Part shown: positions 1-9,135 of the stretch, in pieces
Layout of the letters: each line of letters opens with the position of its first letter
How positions within the stretch are numbered: position 1 is the stretch's first letter
Assembly (NCBI GenBank): GCA_003117195.1
Contig: BDSI01000132.1
Coordinates: forward strand, 1-64,000
Source: Eudorina sp. 2006-703-Eu-15
Taxonomy: Eukaryota > Chlorophyta > Chlorophyceae > Chlamydomonadales > Volvocaceae
DNA: 64,000 nt
Reading direction: 5' to 3'
The notes under the pieces: model-generated
Seen by the model: the letters and a program-made list of their open reading frames with translations, nothing else
What the model was told of the DNA's origin: nothing
Database searches by the model: none
Translations under genes and position numbers: made by a program

Positions 1-360
1 CCAGCTGGGCTTGAGAGAAGGCGGCGTCGGACGGCGGCTGTGCAGCGGCGGCGGTGTACGGCGGCCAGAGCTCGAGGCCGCAGCGGCAGAGGCTTGGCGG
101 TCCAACAGGGCGGTCAGGGACGGCGGAGCATCGTCACGGTTACGGGGGTGGTGGGTGGCGTAGCCGGGGTGGTGGTGGGAAGGAGTTGCTCGGCGGCCGG
201 ATACCCCCGGCGAGCGGCGGTCCGGCTGCGGAGAGTAGAAGGTGGCGACAGGCGAGCGGAGGCTGGGCATGCCTTCCACACTTGACGGGAACGCGAGCGC
301 GAGTCGTCCGGCGAAGCGTCCGTGGGAGCTCCGGGGCAACGGTGATTTCAGGTCGGCCAT
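1..360 (-). pseudogene. gypsy gag N-terminal fragment, frameshifted
   Basis: The ATG is at 358-360 on the - strand and the reading matches the gag of the copy at 24110-25093. One base missing just after the start (the unit 2 copy has an extra G) and another near 286 throw it out of frame. The protein would be the Pro/Ala/Ser-rich N-terminal gag leader. It is broken here and truncated by the window edge. Confidence 0.75.
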
Positions 361-434
361 GTCGATGTCGGAAACGAGATGCGCAGTGGCGGCGGCGGGC
401 GAGCGAGGAGGATCACCCAAGCTCTGATACCAAC

Positions 435-700
435 TGAAAGGGAATAGGACCTCTCACAGTTGGGAGCTCAAAGGTTGTTACACAAATGTAATGTCGAATG
501 GCGTGAGCCAACTTCACACACTTCAAAATGCACAACAACGTAAGTCTACCTAAGTCTTCAACAACAATACACTATATAGGCCAACTTAGGCGGCGCGCTA
601 AAGGCGCTAAGTTACGCTCGTACTCAAAAATAACTAACATAACAACGGTAAAGAACATTACCGCATTCGGCCTTCGAATTAACTACGGCTAACCCTTACA
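435..700 (-). repeat. gypsy 5' LTR (unit 1)
   Basis: A 266-bp LTR starting TGTAAGGG and ending TTTCA on the - strand, directly next to the PBS. It carries a GC block (near 592-608) that is missing from the LTR at 25170-25415 but present in the one at 21298-21562. Confidence 0.88.
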
Positions 701-738
701 AACCCTTAGAAGTTTGCGTTGCAAAAGTTTAGTGGTGA

Positions 739-1967
739 TGTAAAGAACTGGCTCCAGTTGGCGACTGGAGGAAGCATTAGTTCCTAGTTTACCCAGCCGC
801 GAGGCCCGACGTTAGCCATTGGCTCCAGAGACAGAGAAATGAGGAAACTAAGCTTACAATGGAATGGAACAGGAGTTCTCAAATAGCCTTTTGGAGGCTT
901 GCACGGCAGATAAACGTACGGCACGAAGCACAAACTATTCGCGCCTCAACGACATCCATTATCTTACACTTCCCCGGGCTTTAAAAATTGCAACGTCCTC
1001 GGTGCTCACAGACTTGAAAACTATCAGGTAAGCTGTGCACGCGACACTTGAGAACACAGCCAGGCCATAACACTCTCGCAAAGTGAACAGCCCAGGTCCG
1101 ATCCATCAGGTGCTGACCCAGCAGGCATACGGCCGCGGCATGCAGCTCATCTCTGCGGCACACCATGGTAGACTTGCAACACATGAAAACCGGACAACAT
1201 CCTAACACAGTCGCAACGTCCAAGAAAACGGCCTTGTCGTCGATGACAGGATTGCGAACGCTGCACGAAGGGAGCGGACGCGTGCACATGTAATGAAACG
1301 GAAACGGAGATGGCGTGTGCGGCGCACGAGCACTCACAGCGGCACACTCAGCTGCAACTCCACGGTGACACGAGCCAGACCGCAAAACCCACAGACAAGC
1401 AAGCTGACAGTAAGCCGTAGCATGACGAATGATGATGGGCTCCGCAAAGAGATGACTCGCTGAACGACGATAAACGGTAGACGACGACGATAAACGCGAA
1501 CTGACAGGGCGAACATCAAGAGCAGGCAGGCAAGGCCCGAACTTGGCAAGCTGCAACAAGAAGGTAGTCAGAACGATTCTTGTGCTGTATGGAAGCATCA
1601 AGACGACGAGTAGACGACGTGCGGCGCATGGCGGCTGCGAAAACGATCTGTCGAAAATGGCGCGAACGAAAAGTGATGACGATGGTCAAACAGCTCCAAC
1701 ACGGACCGAGGTAGGATCGAAGCATAACTCGATACCATATGTAAAGAACTGGCTCCAGTTGGCGACTGAGAAGCATTAGTTCCTAGTTTACCCAGCCGCG
1801 AGGCCCGACGTTAGCCATTGGCTCCAGAGACAGAGAAATGAGGAAACTAAGCTTACAATGGAATGGAACAGGAGTTCTCAAATAGCCTTTTGGAGGCTTG
1901 CACGGCAGATAAACGTACGGCACGAAGCACAAACTATTCGCGCCTCAACGACATCCAATATCTTACA
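739..1967 (-). mobile_element. TRIM-like miniature LTR retrotransposon
   Basis: Two direct repeats, 739-968 and 1740-1967, begin TGTAAAG and end TCTTACA, enclosing about 770 bp. The 5-bp duplication GGTGA flanks both ends (734-738 and 1968-1972). On the - strand the right LTR is followed after two bases by TGGTATCGAG, a PBS-like sequence resembling an initiator tRNA-Met complement, and the left LTR is preceded by a purine tract GGGGAAG. No gag or pol domain is visible inside; the internal open frames are short and unlike any family I know. It is a complete non-autonomous LTR element that needs another element's enzymes. Confidence 0.88.
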
Positions 1968-1972
1968 GGTGA

Positions 1973-3503
1973 AATGTGTTAGTTAGACACCATCCATATC
2001 CTTGTTTTAACGTACATCCAGGATGCAATTTCATGCCTTTTGTGGCATGCCTTTTGTGGCAAGTGTGATCAGGATATCAGTTGACATAGCCCAATGCTGT
2101 CGTAATCGCTTCTACCATCTGCTTCCTCGGCGATTTACACTTTTTTGGTTGCGCATGGCTTCTTGCTCGTAGGTCGCTTACTCCACAGCATACCATCCAT
2201 TGCCGTATGGTAATGTCTTTGTGTGATTGTGTGATTGTGTCAGTTTAGTAGTTTGCGTTGTGACAAAACTGGCTGGTCAGGGTCGTGTACGAGCCATATA
2301 AAGCATGACCGCGGTTGCTGCAGCAGCGCTGTCAGAGCCGACTGGTGCGATGCCGAGAAGAGGTTCTTATAACATTTTATACAATATGTCAGCGCCCTGG
2401 AAAGGACTTTGTTTGCTGATGCTGAGGGTGTTGTTCCGACGAAATCGCAAATAGGGAGAGAGTGGTCGCGGACAGGAAGGAATGCAGAGCGAGAAGGTAC
2501 AAGGGTTGAATGGCAAGAGCTGAAGCAGTAGGTTTGAAAGGTTGCCCCATCAGAGGTCGTCCCAGAGCATGGTGCCACAGGCCAAGCCGTCGAATGGACG
2601 TTGATGTCTTTGAATGAATCACCTCGCTGGAAGGAAGAAGAACAATAGGGACGAGCATGCAAAGCGGACTTGTGTCGCGGCGTGGTGAAGTCAGCATGAA
2701 ACAGGAAGTCGTAAGGATTGTTGCACAGAACAGGCGCACCCCCATGAAGAACGACAGAAGTCATCAGTGAACAGCCCGCAGTTGTAGATGCTGCGGAACG
2801 GCAGATTGGGAGGTTGGTGCTGGAGCGCCTGAAGTCCTGCGCCTGCGTCGAGCGAGGAGTCGCTGGAACAGAGGCGTAGTGTACAAGAACGCGCAGGGTG
2901 GCCAAAATGCGCCATGTACCAAGTCATTAATTCGCGGAGCACCGTTCGGATTGCTATATGCAGTCGGTATTGCGAGGCAGTAACGAATGCGGGTCACAGA
3001 TGCGAGGTTCATGGATGGGTCTTGTCCGGAACAACAGCCCATTGCACGATTTCCTAGTTTGTCTATGTCAAATATCTGAAACAATGGTGCCTGAAGCATT
3101 TCCGCCTGCAAAGTGGCGGAGCACATGTTCTTCTTCATCTCTTGTCCATTTTTTTGCGCGCAAGCACCCACTGAAAGGCTTTCATGCGCTCTATTTCATG
3201 CCTCCATCGCACAATGGAATTCCCCAGTCGGGGGTTCCGTACGCAGAGGGCCACTTTCCTTTTTCGCGCGAGTTTATTTTGCATGGCAGTATCATGCCGG
3301 AAATGAAGACTTGCGCAAACCCTACATCAGCAATCCTGCGTTGCAGGACAGACGTTCTAGTCTGAGTTCCCGCTTCAAATCAAACCCAGGAACGAGCAGT
3401 GAACAAACCTCGCCACCGCAGGAATCTTAGAAGATCGCCTTGCTGGTTGTGTGCAAATTGAAGAACGCAAAGTGCGGATCGGTTATAGGAACAGCGCACC
3501 AAC
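1973..3503. other. No recognisable gene (1.5 kb)
   Basis: Several open frames of 80-220 codons exist on both strands, the longest on the - strand at 2905-2240, but none shows a domain I recognise. The corresponding frame in unit 2 (27629-27087) is changed by a 3-bp and a 1-bp indel, which argues against a conserved protein. It could hold introns and later exons of gene X (3504-3592, - strand), which would read into it, but I could not define exons. Confidence 0.4.
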
Positions 3504-3592
3504 CTGACAGCTTCTCCACGAGGTCCTTGCGGAGAGCTTTAAGGTCGGCGAGCTCGGTGACCAGCCGTCGGTACTCGGCAACCAGTACTTCG
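3504..3592 (-). pseudogene. Gene X, beheaded exon 1 remnant (coiled coil)
   Basis: Counterpart of 28228-28316. The - strand frame reads NEVLVAEYRRLVTEL and then a Leu/Lys/Asp-rich heptad stretch up to a donor at 3503 (G|GTTGGT). In unit 1 the upstream half of the exon, with the start codon, is gone: the DIRS remnant 3593-3920 is followed directly by sequence that in unit 2 lies 5' of the start codon. This copy therefore cannot make the protein from its own start. Function unknown; the visible part is a predicted coiled coil. Confidence 0.6.
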
Positions 3593-3920
3593 TTAGTTCT
3601 TGCTCCGACTCATTGCCATTGCCATTTCTGTTACAGGAATGCTGTGCTAGAAAGGCTCTGCTTCGCAGTAGCAGGCCTCAGGAACCGAAAAAGAGAAACC
3701 ACGAGCAAAGAACGAAACGCGGGCGACGCCCAGGGAGGGCGGGCGGGAGCGCGTGCTGAACAACAAAAACAAGATAAGGAAAAGACTTGTCACGCGCTAA
3801 TTAATGCGGTCCTGAGAACACGGACGCGGGCCGAGCATCTGTCCAACTGCCGGCCCCGAAGGCCTTACGCCTAACTAACCCGGCTTACTCAAAACGTAAC
3901 TAACCCGGCTTACTCAAAAC
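3593..3920 (-). repeat. DIRS-like element remnant (B2-A2 terminal repeat only)
   Basis: Matches 28317-28645, the 3' terminal B2 and most of the A2 repeat of the DIRS-like element in unit 2. It includes a tandem copy of a 25-bp stretch containing CTAACCCGGCTTACTC. The whole coding interior, A1, and about 500 bp of flanking host DNA (28646-33704 in unit 2 terms) are absent. Confidence 0.85.
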
Positions 3921-4233
3921 AGGCATCGCTCTGTCTTGCAAGACCACCTCGTAACCGATCATTACAGTGTGACCACAACAAACCTTCCCAAGTAACGCTG
4001 TCATGCGTTACTGTATTATGGAACATGTATCATGCATGGCCTGATGGAACATGTATTATGCATGGCCTGACAACTCGAACGGATATGGAACGCAGTCATT
4101 AGATTTTGGCCACAGCGGTTGCGTTAATGACTTGCAGCTCGTGCTGCCCTGAGAAAACAGCCATTGGACGGACACAGGACTGGACAGTGACAGGAACAGC
4201 AACCGCTCCAGAGGCAGCGGAGTCGCGTGCGCT
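3921..4233. other. Spacer without gene
   Basis: Short imperfect direct repeats of a TGGAACATGTATYATGCATGGCCTG-like motif occur around 4018-4070. Nothing coding is recognised. Confidence 0.5.
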
Positions 4234-4818
4234 TTGCTGGATGTATGTGGTTTCGACGCGCTGCTGGACCCGGACGACGGCACGCCAGGGTCGGTCGACG
4301 GCCACGACAGCAACGGCGTTGCCGCCCAGGAGCTGCACGGCGAGGACGAGGGTATCGCGACGGCGGCCTTGTCGCAGAGTGACGAAGTGATGCTGCAGCC
4401 GTACAACCAGACCGGAGGAGCAGGGGCCGCAGGAGTGGCCGCCACCGGCGCCACGGGGCCCGCAGAGGTGGCTGGGCCAACCGGTGTCGAGCTGCTGCAG
4501 CATTCCAGCAGGGTTGGAGCTGCGGCCGGGGCTACTCGGGCCAGAGACGGCCCAACCAACTCCGGTGCCTCGACTGGCGGAGGCACCGGTGGCGCGGGAG
4601 CAACCCCCGGCACCCGCCGGCTTAACAGACTTGAGGCTAGATCTGCAGCGACTTCAAAGCCGTTTGTAGATCACCCGACAGAACCAGCTACGGGGAGCCG
4701 CAGGTCCCGGGTATGCAACCTACAAGCCACGAGTGAGGCGCACGCGGCCGCCGGACGACCAGATATCGGCACAGTCGGCAGTCGCGCTGATCACTGGTCA
4801 CTGGCTGCCATGACTTGA
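4234..4818 (+). CDS. Hypothetical Gly/Ala/Thr-rich acidic protein (candidate 5' exon of gene A)
   Basis: A 194-codon frame. The first third is acidic (DALLDPDDG, HGEDEG), followed by a Gly/Ala/Thr low-complexity stretch and a basic Ser-rich end. The - strand has an almost equally long frame of opposite composition, so the coding strand is not certain. The 585 bp are the same in unit 2 (34018-34602), which shows only recent duplication. It may be an upstream exon of the Cys-rich gene A about 460 bp downstream on the same strand, since its frame is open at the 5' side of the ATG. No domain recognised. Confidence 0.3.
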   Translation: MLDVCGFDALLDPDDGTPGSVDGHDSNGVAAQELHGEDEGIATAALSQSDEVMLQPYNQTGGAGAAGVAATGATGPAEVAGPTGVELLQHSSRVGAAAGATRARDGPTNSGASTGGGTGGAGATPGTRRLNRLEARSAATSKPFVDHPTEPATGSRRSRVCNLQATSEAHAAAGRPDIGTVGSRADHWSLAAMT

Positions 4819-5280
4819 TTTGGTTGCTGTTAGCATGCATACAGCTATGCTGTATAGCAGCGGAATTCTGACTTGCGTATCGGGTCTCTTGACGTCTATT
4901 TCGGTGTCTCTCGACACCTCCACTGCGCACCCATGGGACTGGCGCCTAGCGGACTTCGCGTGAAATGCCAGTGATCCCGACTCCACACGGGGCTCTGAAC
5001 GGCCAAATGTCCCGGACAGCTATCGTGTTCAGGTCGTCGTTGGCAAGCGGGCCGCTTCGAAATGATGGAAGGGATATGACCTCGGGTCTAACTCTTCCTT
5101 AAGGCGATGTGTGCCCCATTCTAGATGAGTAGAACGGGTTTTGAAGAGGACTGGTACTCGGGCTTCCATTCGCCGCGATGATGACGCGTACCCGGATCGA
5201 GGACGCAAATCACTTCGTACAGGTCTCACGTTGTCCCGCGCGTCGGGTCAACGGCTCATCGCAAGGCGAGCCCGGGCGTC

Positions 5281-6685
5281 ATGCCGTTGCTCCGTGGTAC
5301 CGGTCGTAAGGACACTGTTATGGCGCGGCAAAGCAACATCAACGTCGCGGATGCTCTGCGGGGGACGCCAACCGGGGTCACAGCCAAGGCGGTGTTCAAT
5401 GCCTTCACGTCGAGTCAACCCGCGAACCCCAAGATTGTGGACGCCGTGAGAAATTTTGAGGTGCGTCGCGGTTTTGTAACCGTTGCTAGGTGGACTCGTG
5501 CATGTTGTGTCGCGGTAATGTGAGGTCGCATGGCTTGTCAACCGGGCCTGGCCCACCTCGCCCATTACCATTTTCATCGCAGTGCCCCGTGTGCTTCAAC
5601 CCAGACCTGAGTTGGAGGTGCCGGACGCCGCGGCTTAACGTTCTCTTCGGGCCGTACGTTCACTTCCGCTGCAATGGCGAGGTGAGACAGTTAGGGGCAG
5701 ATATGGTGTTGTCATCGCTTTGGGACATGCCCTCGAAATCAGATCACGGTATTGGGATCCCAGCGTTGTTTCTTTTGTGGTTATGCCCCACACCAGGGCT
5801 GTCCATTTCTCTGCACCGATGCCACAATGGCAAACGACCTCAACTGCTGTGTCAAGTTCGCGGTCGACAACAACAGATGGCGTCGGCCACCGGAGGCAGC
5901 GGCGGCGGCGCCGCAGGTGGAGGCAGCGGCGGCGATGGCGGTGGCGTCCGTCGGCGCCGGCGCCGGAGGCAGCGGCGGCGACGCCGCTGGTGGAGGCGGT
6001 GATGGCGGGGGCAGCATCGGCTATGCTGGCGCAGTCACTGGAGGCATTGGCTTTGGCGCCGTTGGCACAACAGCGGCGGCGGCGGTGCCATGCACAACAG
6101 CAGCGGCGGCGGCGGTGCCATGCACAACAAGCCGTCTCTGTTCACGGCGGCTGCAGAGACGGAATTCTGAGACGACGAGGAGGAGCTCAAGTATCACATG
6201 TGTGAGATGGCTTCGACGGAGGCAGCTCTGTCGATCCAGGAGTCCTTTCTCAACAAGAAGCTGACGGAAGTGGCCCAGCAGCCGCTCGAACACCGCCAGG
6301 CCAGCCTGCAGGCGCTAAAGTGGCTGGAGGACAGCATCGTCAAGCTGCAGGACAAGGCCGATCGCCACGGAGCGATGATTGCGTTCACGGTCTGCGCCGC
6401 ACGGATAGTGTTTTCATGCATGCCACACCTAACGGTACATACGTCTTTAACCGGGGCTGGTATGGACACGGGCATCAGTGGCATGGGCACAGATCGGATC
6501 CAGGCTGTAGTGTTAAGCTGGTTGACGTCGTACTAATTGGTTCACTCGGAGTACGGGCTCGCCGTGCTTCGGCATCCGCTTACTGGGTGGGTGTGCTGGA
6601 TTCACAGGAAGGGAGGTTGGTGTGGATCGACAGTCTGTGCTTGGTGGATGCTGCGGAATGCAATGAGTTTGTTTATTTCGCATAG
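5281..6685 (+). CDS. Gene A: Cys-rich (putative zinc-binding) multi-exon protein, unit 1
   Basis: Three consecutive exons join in phase 0 across canonical introns: 5281-5460 (ends GAG|GTGCGT), 5583-5681 (CAG|TGC to GAG|GTGAGA) and from 5797 (CAG|GGC). The joined protein has a Cys cluster: CPVC at the start of exon 2, FRC near its end, and GCPFLC plus NCC in exon 3, with His and Trp between, suggesting a zinc-binding fold. Exon 3 then enters an Ala/Gly repeat. Farther on, another frame (about 6130-6410) holds a helical, coiled-coil-like stretch after an in-frame TGA, and a last frame ends at 6685. The 3' exons are therefore unresolved or frameshifted. A start at 5320 (MARQ) is also possible. 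I do not recognise the family; a transposon-encoded protein is possible. Confidence 0.5.
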
Positions 6686-6689
6686 GTAA

Positions 6690-7344
6690 AACGTGGCAAC
6701 AATATATCAACGGTCGTCAAGCGTGGTTTTACATAAACGTGCAGTTTGAATGGCGTCTATCGTCGTTGCTACTCATAGTTGCCATCACGCGTCTGCCAGA
6801 CGGCTGTCAGGTGGGACCGTTTAGACACGATTAAAACCAAAACTGGTGGTGTCATGTCTCGCATCCTGATAATTGGATAAGGTAAGCGCGGAAATGAATA
6901 CGAGCCAAATCATATCATCTTGCTTTGACCACACGATACTTCGACCGCACGTACACCAGCACATGTTACCGTCACGGAATCGCATACTGTCGTACAACAG
7001 ACCACATGTACAACAGACCAATCGGACTATGTCTATGTACAGGTATATGCATATCGAGAGCCAGTCTCGATCTTTGGCATCATCCCCCGGTATCCTAATC
7101 CTGGCCTCCACCCCAGCACCTGGATCGCATGTCAGCCCCTGGCCTCCAACCCCGGTTTCTTGCGCTTCCGCTTGGTGCGTGCCGCGGGCACCAAAGCTGC
7201 CGTTGCGCTGAAACCCATCGCGTGCAATTGCTGCTGCTCTGGATCCTCTTCATCCGTCTGGTCGCACCCCTCGCTATCAGAATTCGCCCGTCCCACGTCG
7301 TGCTTCCTGCCGCGCCGTCGCTCGGTGCTGTACTGGCGCTTCGT
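6690..7344. other. Spacer without recognised gene
   Basis: About 650 bp between the convergent genes A and B. No domain, repeat or RNA gene recognised. It is the likely site of both 3' ends. Confidence 0.4.
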
Positions 7345-8718
7345 TCACTTGTCTCCGTATCGCCTGCCGTAAGTGCTGCTGGGTTCCCGCTCCTCTGGTG
7401 TGGCCAATAGGCGGCTACCCGTGCGGAAGGCAGCCGTGGGTGTCAGGGCCACCGCTTTTTCCACTCCTCCCCCTTCAACGACCGGAACCGCCAGTGGCTC
7501 CAGGATGATGTTCAGTTTCTGCTGGCAATCCTGCAGGATGGCCCTTCGCCGGGGGGTCAGCTTGTGGCCATGCTGCTCCGCGGGGACCGCGTTCCGCGTA
7601 GCCAGTCGTGCATCGCCAGCGGGCAGCACCCCTGCACCCTGGCTCATCGCTGCTGCTCCCTGATAGCGAGACGGCGTGACCAACAGGCCCTGCAGCCCAG
7701 CCGCCTCTAACCGGCCAGTAGCCAATGCCGCAGACAATGCGGCCGCATCCGGGACTTCTGGTCCATGAGAAAGGACCCTTGCGAATGGCCGGTCGAAATG
7801 CATCTCGTGCGTCAAGCCCTCGACAAAGACAGACGCCTTCTGTACGATAGCATTGACGTCGCTGTCACTAGACTGCACAGCGCCGTCCCGCGGCCGTCAC
7901 ACATTGCGACTCCAATTCTGAGTCGCTGAAAGTGTGAAGGAAACGAAACTCTACTGTCACTGGCGCGGTGCTTTCTGCTCCAGTACGCCGGTCCAGGAGC
8001 AAGACCATGTTCTGCCCCCCCCCCAAACTGTCAACCGTGAGACCCACTTCGCCAGCTCGTGTACCACCGGTGATAAGGACCGCCTGTCGCCCGAACGGAT
8101 CGTCGCGCTGCGGATGTCCACCAAGCCACCAAGTGGACAGATTCTTAGATCGCTGGATTTGACAGTAGTACTCCTGTAGCGGGCCCCTGGGTACTGAACG
8201 CTGGCATTCGAGCCGCCACCGGGTGACAAGGCCAACAGAGATCCGTGTCTGTTGATCTTCGCGTTGATAACGGTCTTGCCGACCACTTCGGAGGGGGACT
8301 GCGCCGCACTAAGAAATGTCGACGGACGTCACAGCCCCCCCTGGTAAACCCAATAATGGATCGGTGTCCCCTCCTTCGGTCGCTGGTCCTGTGGCGTATC
8401 CGGTCAATGGCTTGATGCGCTGCAAATCTACACCGACGGCGCCACACCCAGCAAAGCGCATGCCACCCGCTGCCCCATGCAGCGTTTCTTGAAGGATCGA
8501 TGCTGCCGCCGCCGCTCTTCCTGCTGCGACTGCTGATGGGCGGTCCTGCAACTGTCTGGTCACAGCACGCGCGCTGGGTGTGGCTGCGATCAGCTCCTCT
8601 CGCTGTCGCTGAGGTCAGAGGACGCTCCACTCTCTGTCAAACTATCATCAGATTGATAAAGTAACTGCTTGTAGTAGTCATCTGAAAAATCGCTCAGGTC
8701 CTCGTCTTCCACCTCAGC
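7345..8718 (-). CDS. Gene B: unidentified multi-exon protein with acidic N-terminus, unit 1
   Basis: Candidate exons on the - strand: from 8718 after a CACAG acceptor, an acidic stretch with EVEDEDLSDFSDDYY; then RQLQDRPSAVAAGRA and an Ala/Gly-rich part to about 8309; an exon after GCGCAG near 8296 with VVGKTVINAKINRHG; and a last one after GTGCAG near 7878 (SSDSDVNAIVQKA) that stays open to a stop at 7345. Joining the first two blocks needs a 1-base shift or a small intron near 8600, present in both units. No domain recognised. The acidic Ser/Asp N-terminus recalls nuclear or transposon proteins, but that is only a resemblance. In unit 2 the last exon is broken by two large blocks. Confidence 0.4.
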
Positions 8719-8941
8719 CTGTGCCTGTCAATTCGTTTGCGTGTCAAGTTGATGCCGGTCAGATATGTATTGGTACTGTCGTCACATATTAATCAAAACA
8801 CAAGCTTCCAGGATTGAGTTAGGCGTGAGGGCTGGTTTCCTGACCGAGTTGTACGGGATAAACTCTTCCCGGTGAAGGATGTGGGGCTCTTCAACGCTCG
8901 CGCTTTACCGCAAACACCATGTAATCAACAATTGGTTTAAT

Positions 8942-9090
8942 TTACAAAATTGAGCTCCTAACGGTCTGCCGTAGAAGCTCCGCATGCTCCAGGGAGGGCT
9001 CGCTCGGAGCTGAGGGCCGCTGCTCCATGTTACGTTGAAGCAGGTAATCCTTGACTTTCCTGCTACGTTGACTTTCGACAGCCTTGGATC
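8942..9090 (-). CDS. Gene C: terminal exon shared with a dispersed repeat
   Basis: After a CCAG acceptor at 9091-9094 the - strand reads SKAVESQRSRKVKDYLLQ and ends APSEPSLEHAELLRQTV...L with a stop at 8942. The tail APSEPS-x-E-x-AELL-x-QTV recurs in the translation of 51738-51770 and in degraded form at 33459-33541. Homology continues past the stop into the 3' flank (to about 8838). So this is the 3' end of some multicopy gene or element. Upstream exons were not identified. Confidence 0.4.
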
Positions 9091-9135
9091 CTGGCCACAC
9101 ACGGCACACAGCACGACATACATGTCGCATTGCAC

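Larger units (their letters stand above)
1..700 (-). mobile_element. 5' end of gypsy chromovirus (unit 1 copy, cut by window edge)
   Basis: This is the counterpart of 24724-25415 and carries the start of gag, the primer-binding site and the 5' LTR, all on the - strand. The PBS reads TGGTATCAGAGC on the - strand (422-433), the usual complement of initiator tRNA-Met. The AACCC after the LTR (701-705) matches the target duplication of the copy in unit 2, so this is the same insertion, duplicated. The rest of the element lies left of the window. Confidence 0.88.

Noticed and set aside
981..1601. 206-codon - strand frame inside the TRIM
   Set aside because: Lies in the TRIM interior; no domain, and the copy in unit 2 is frameshifted (25696-26046).
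5720..6205. Arg-rich + strand frame in gene A region
   Set aside because: Out-of-frame reading of the GC-rich Ala/Gly repeat; the phase-0 exon frame is preferred.
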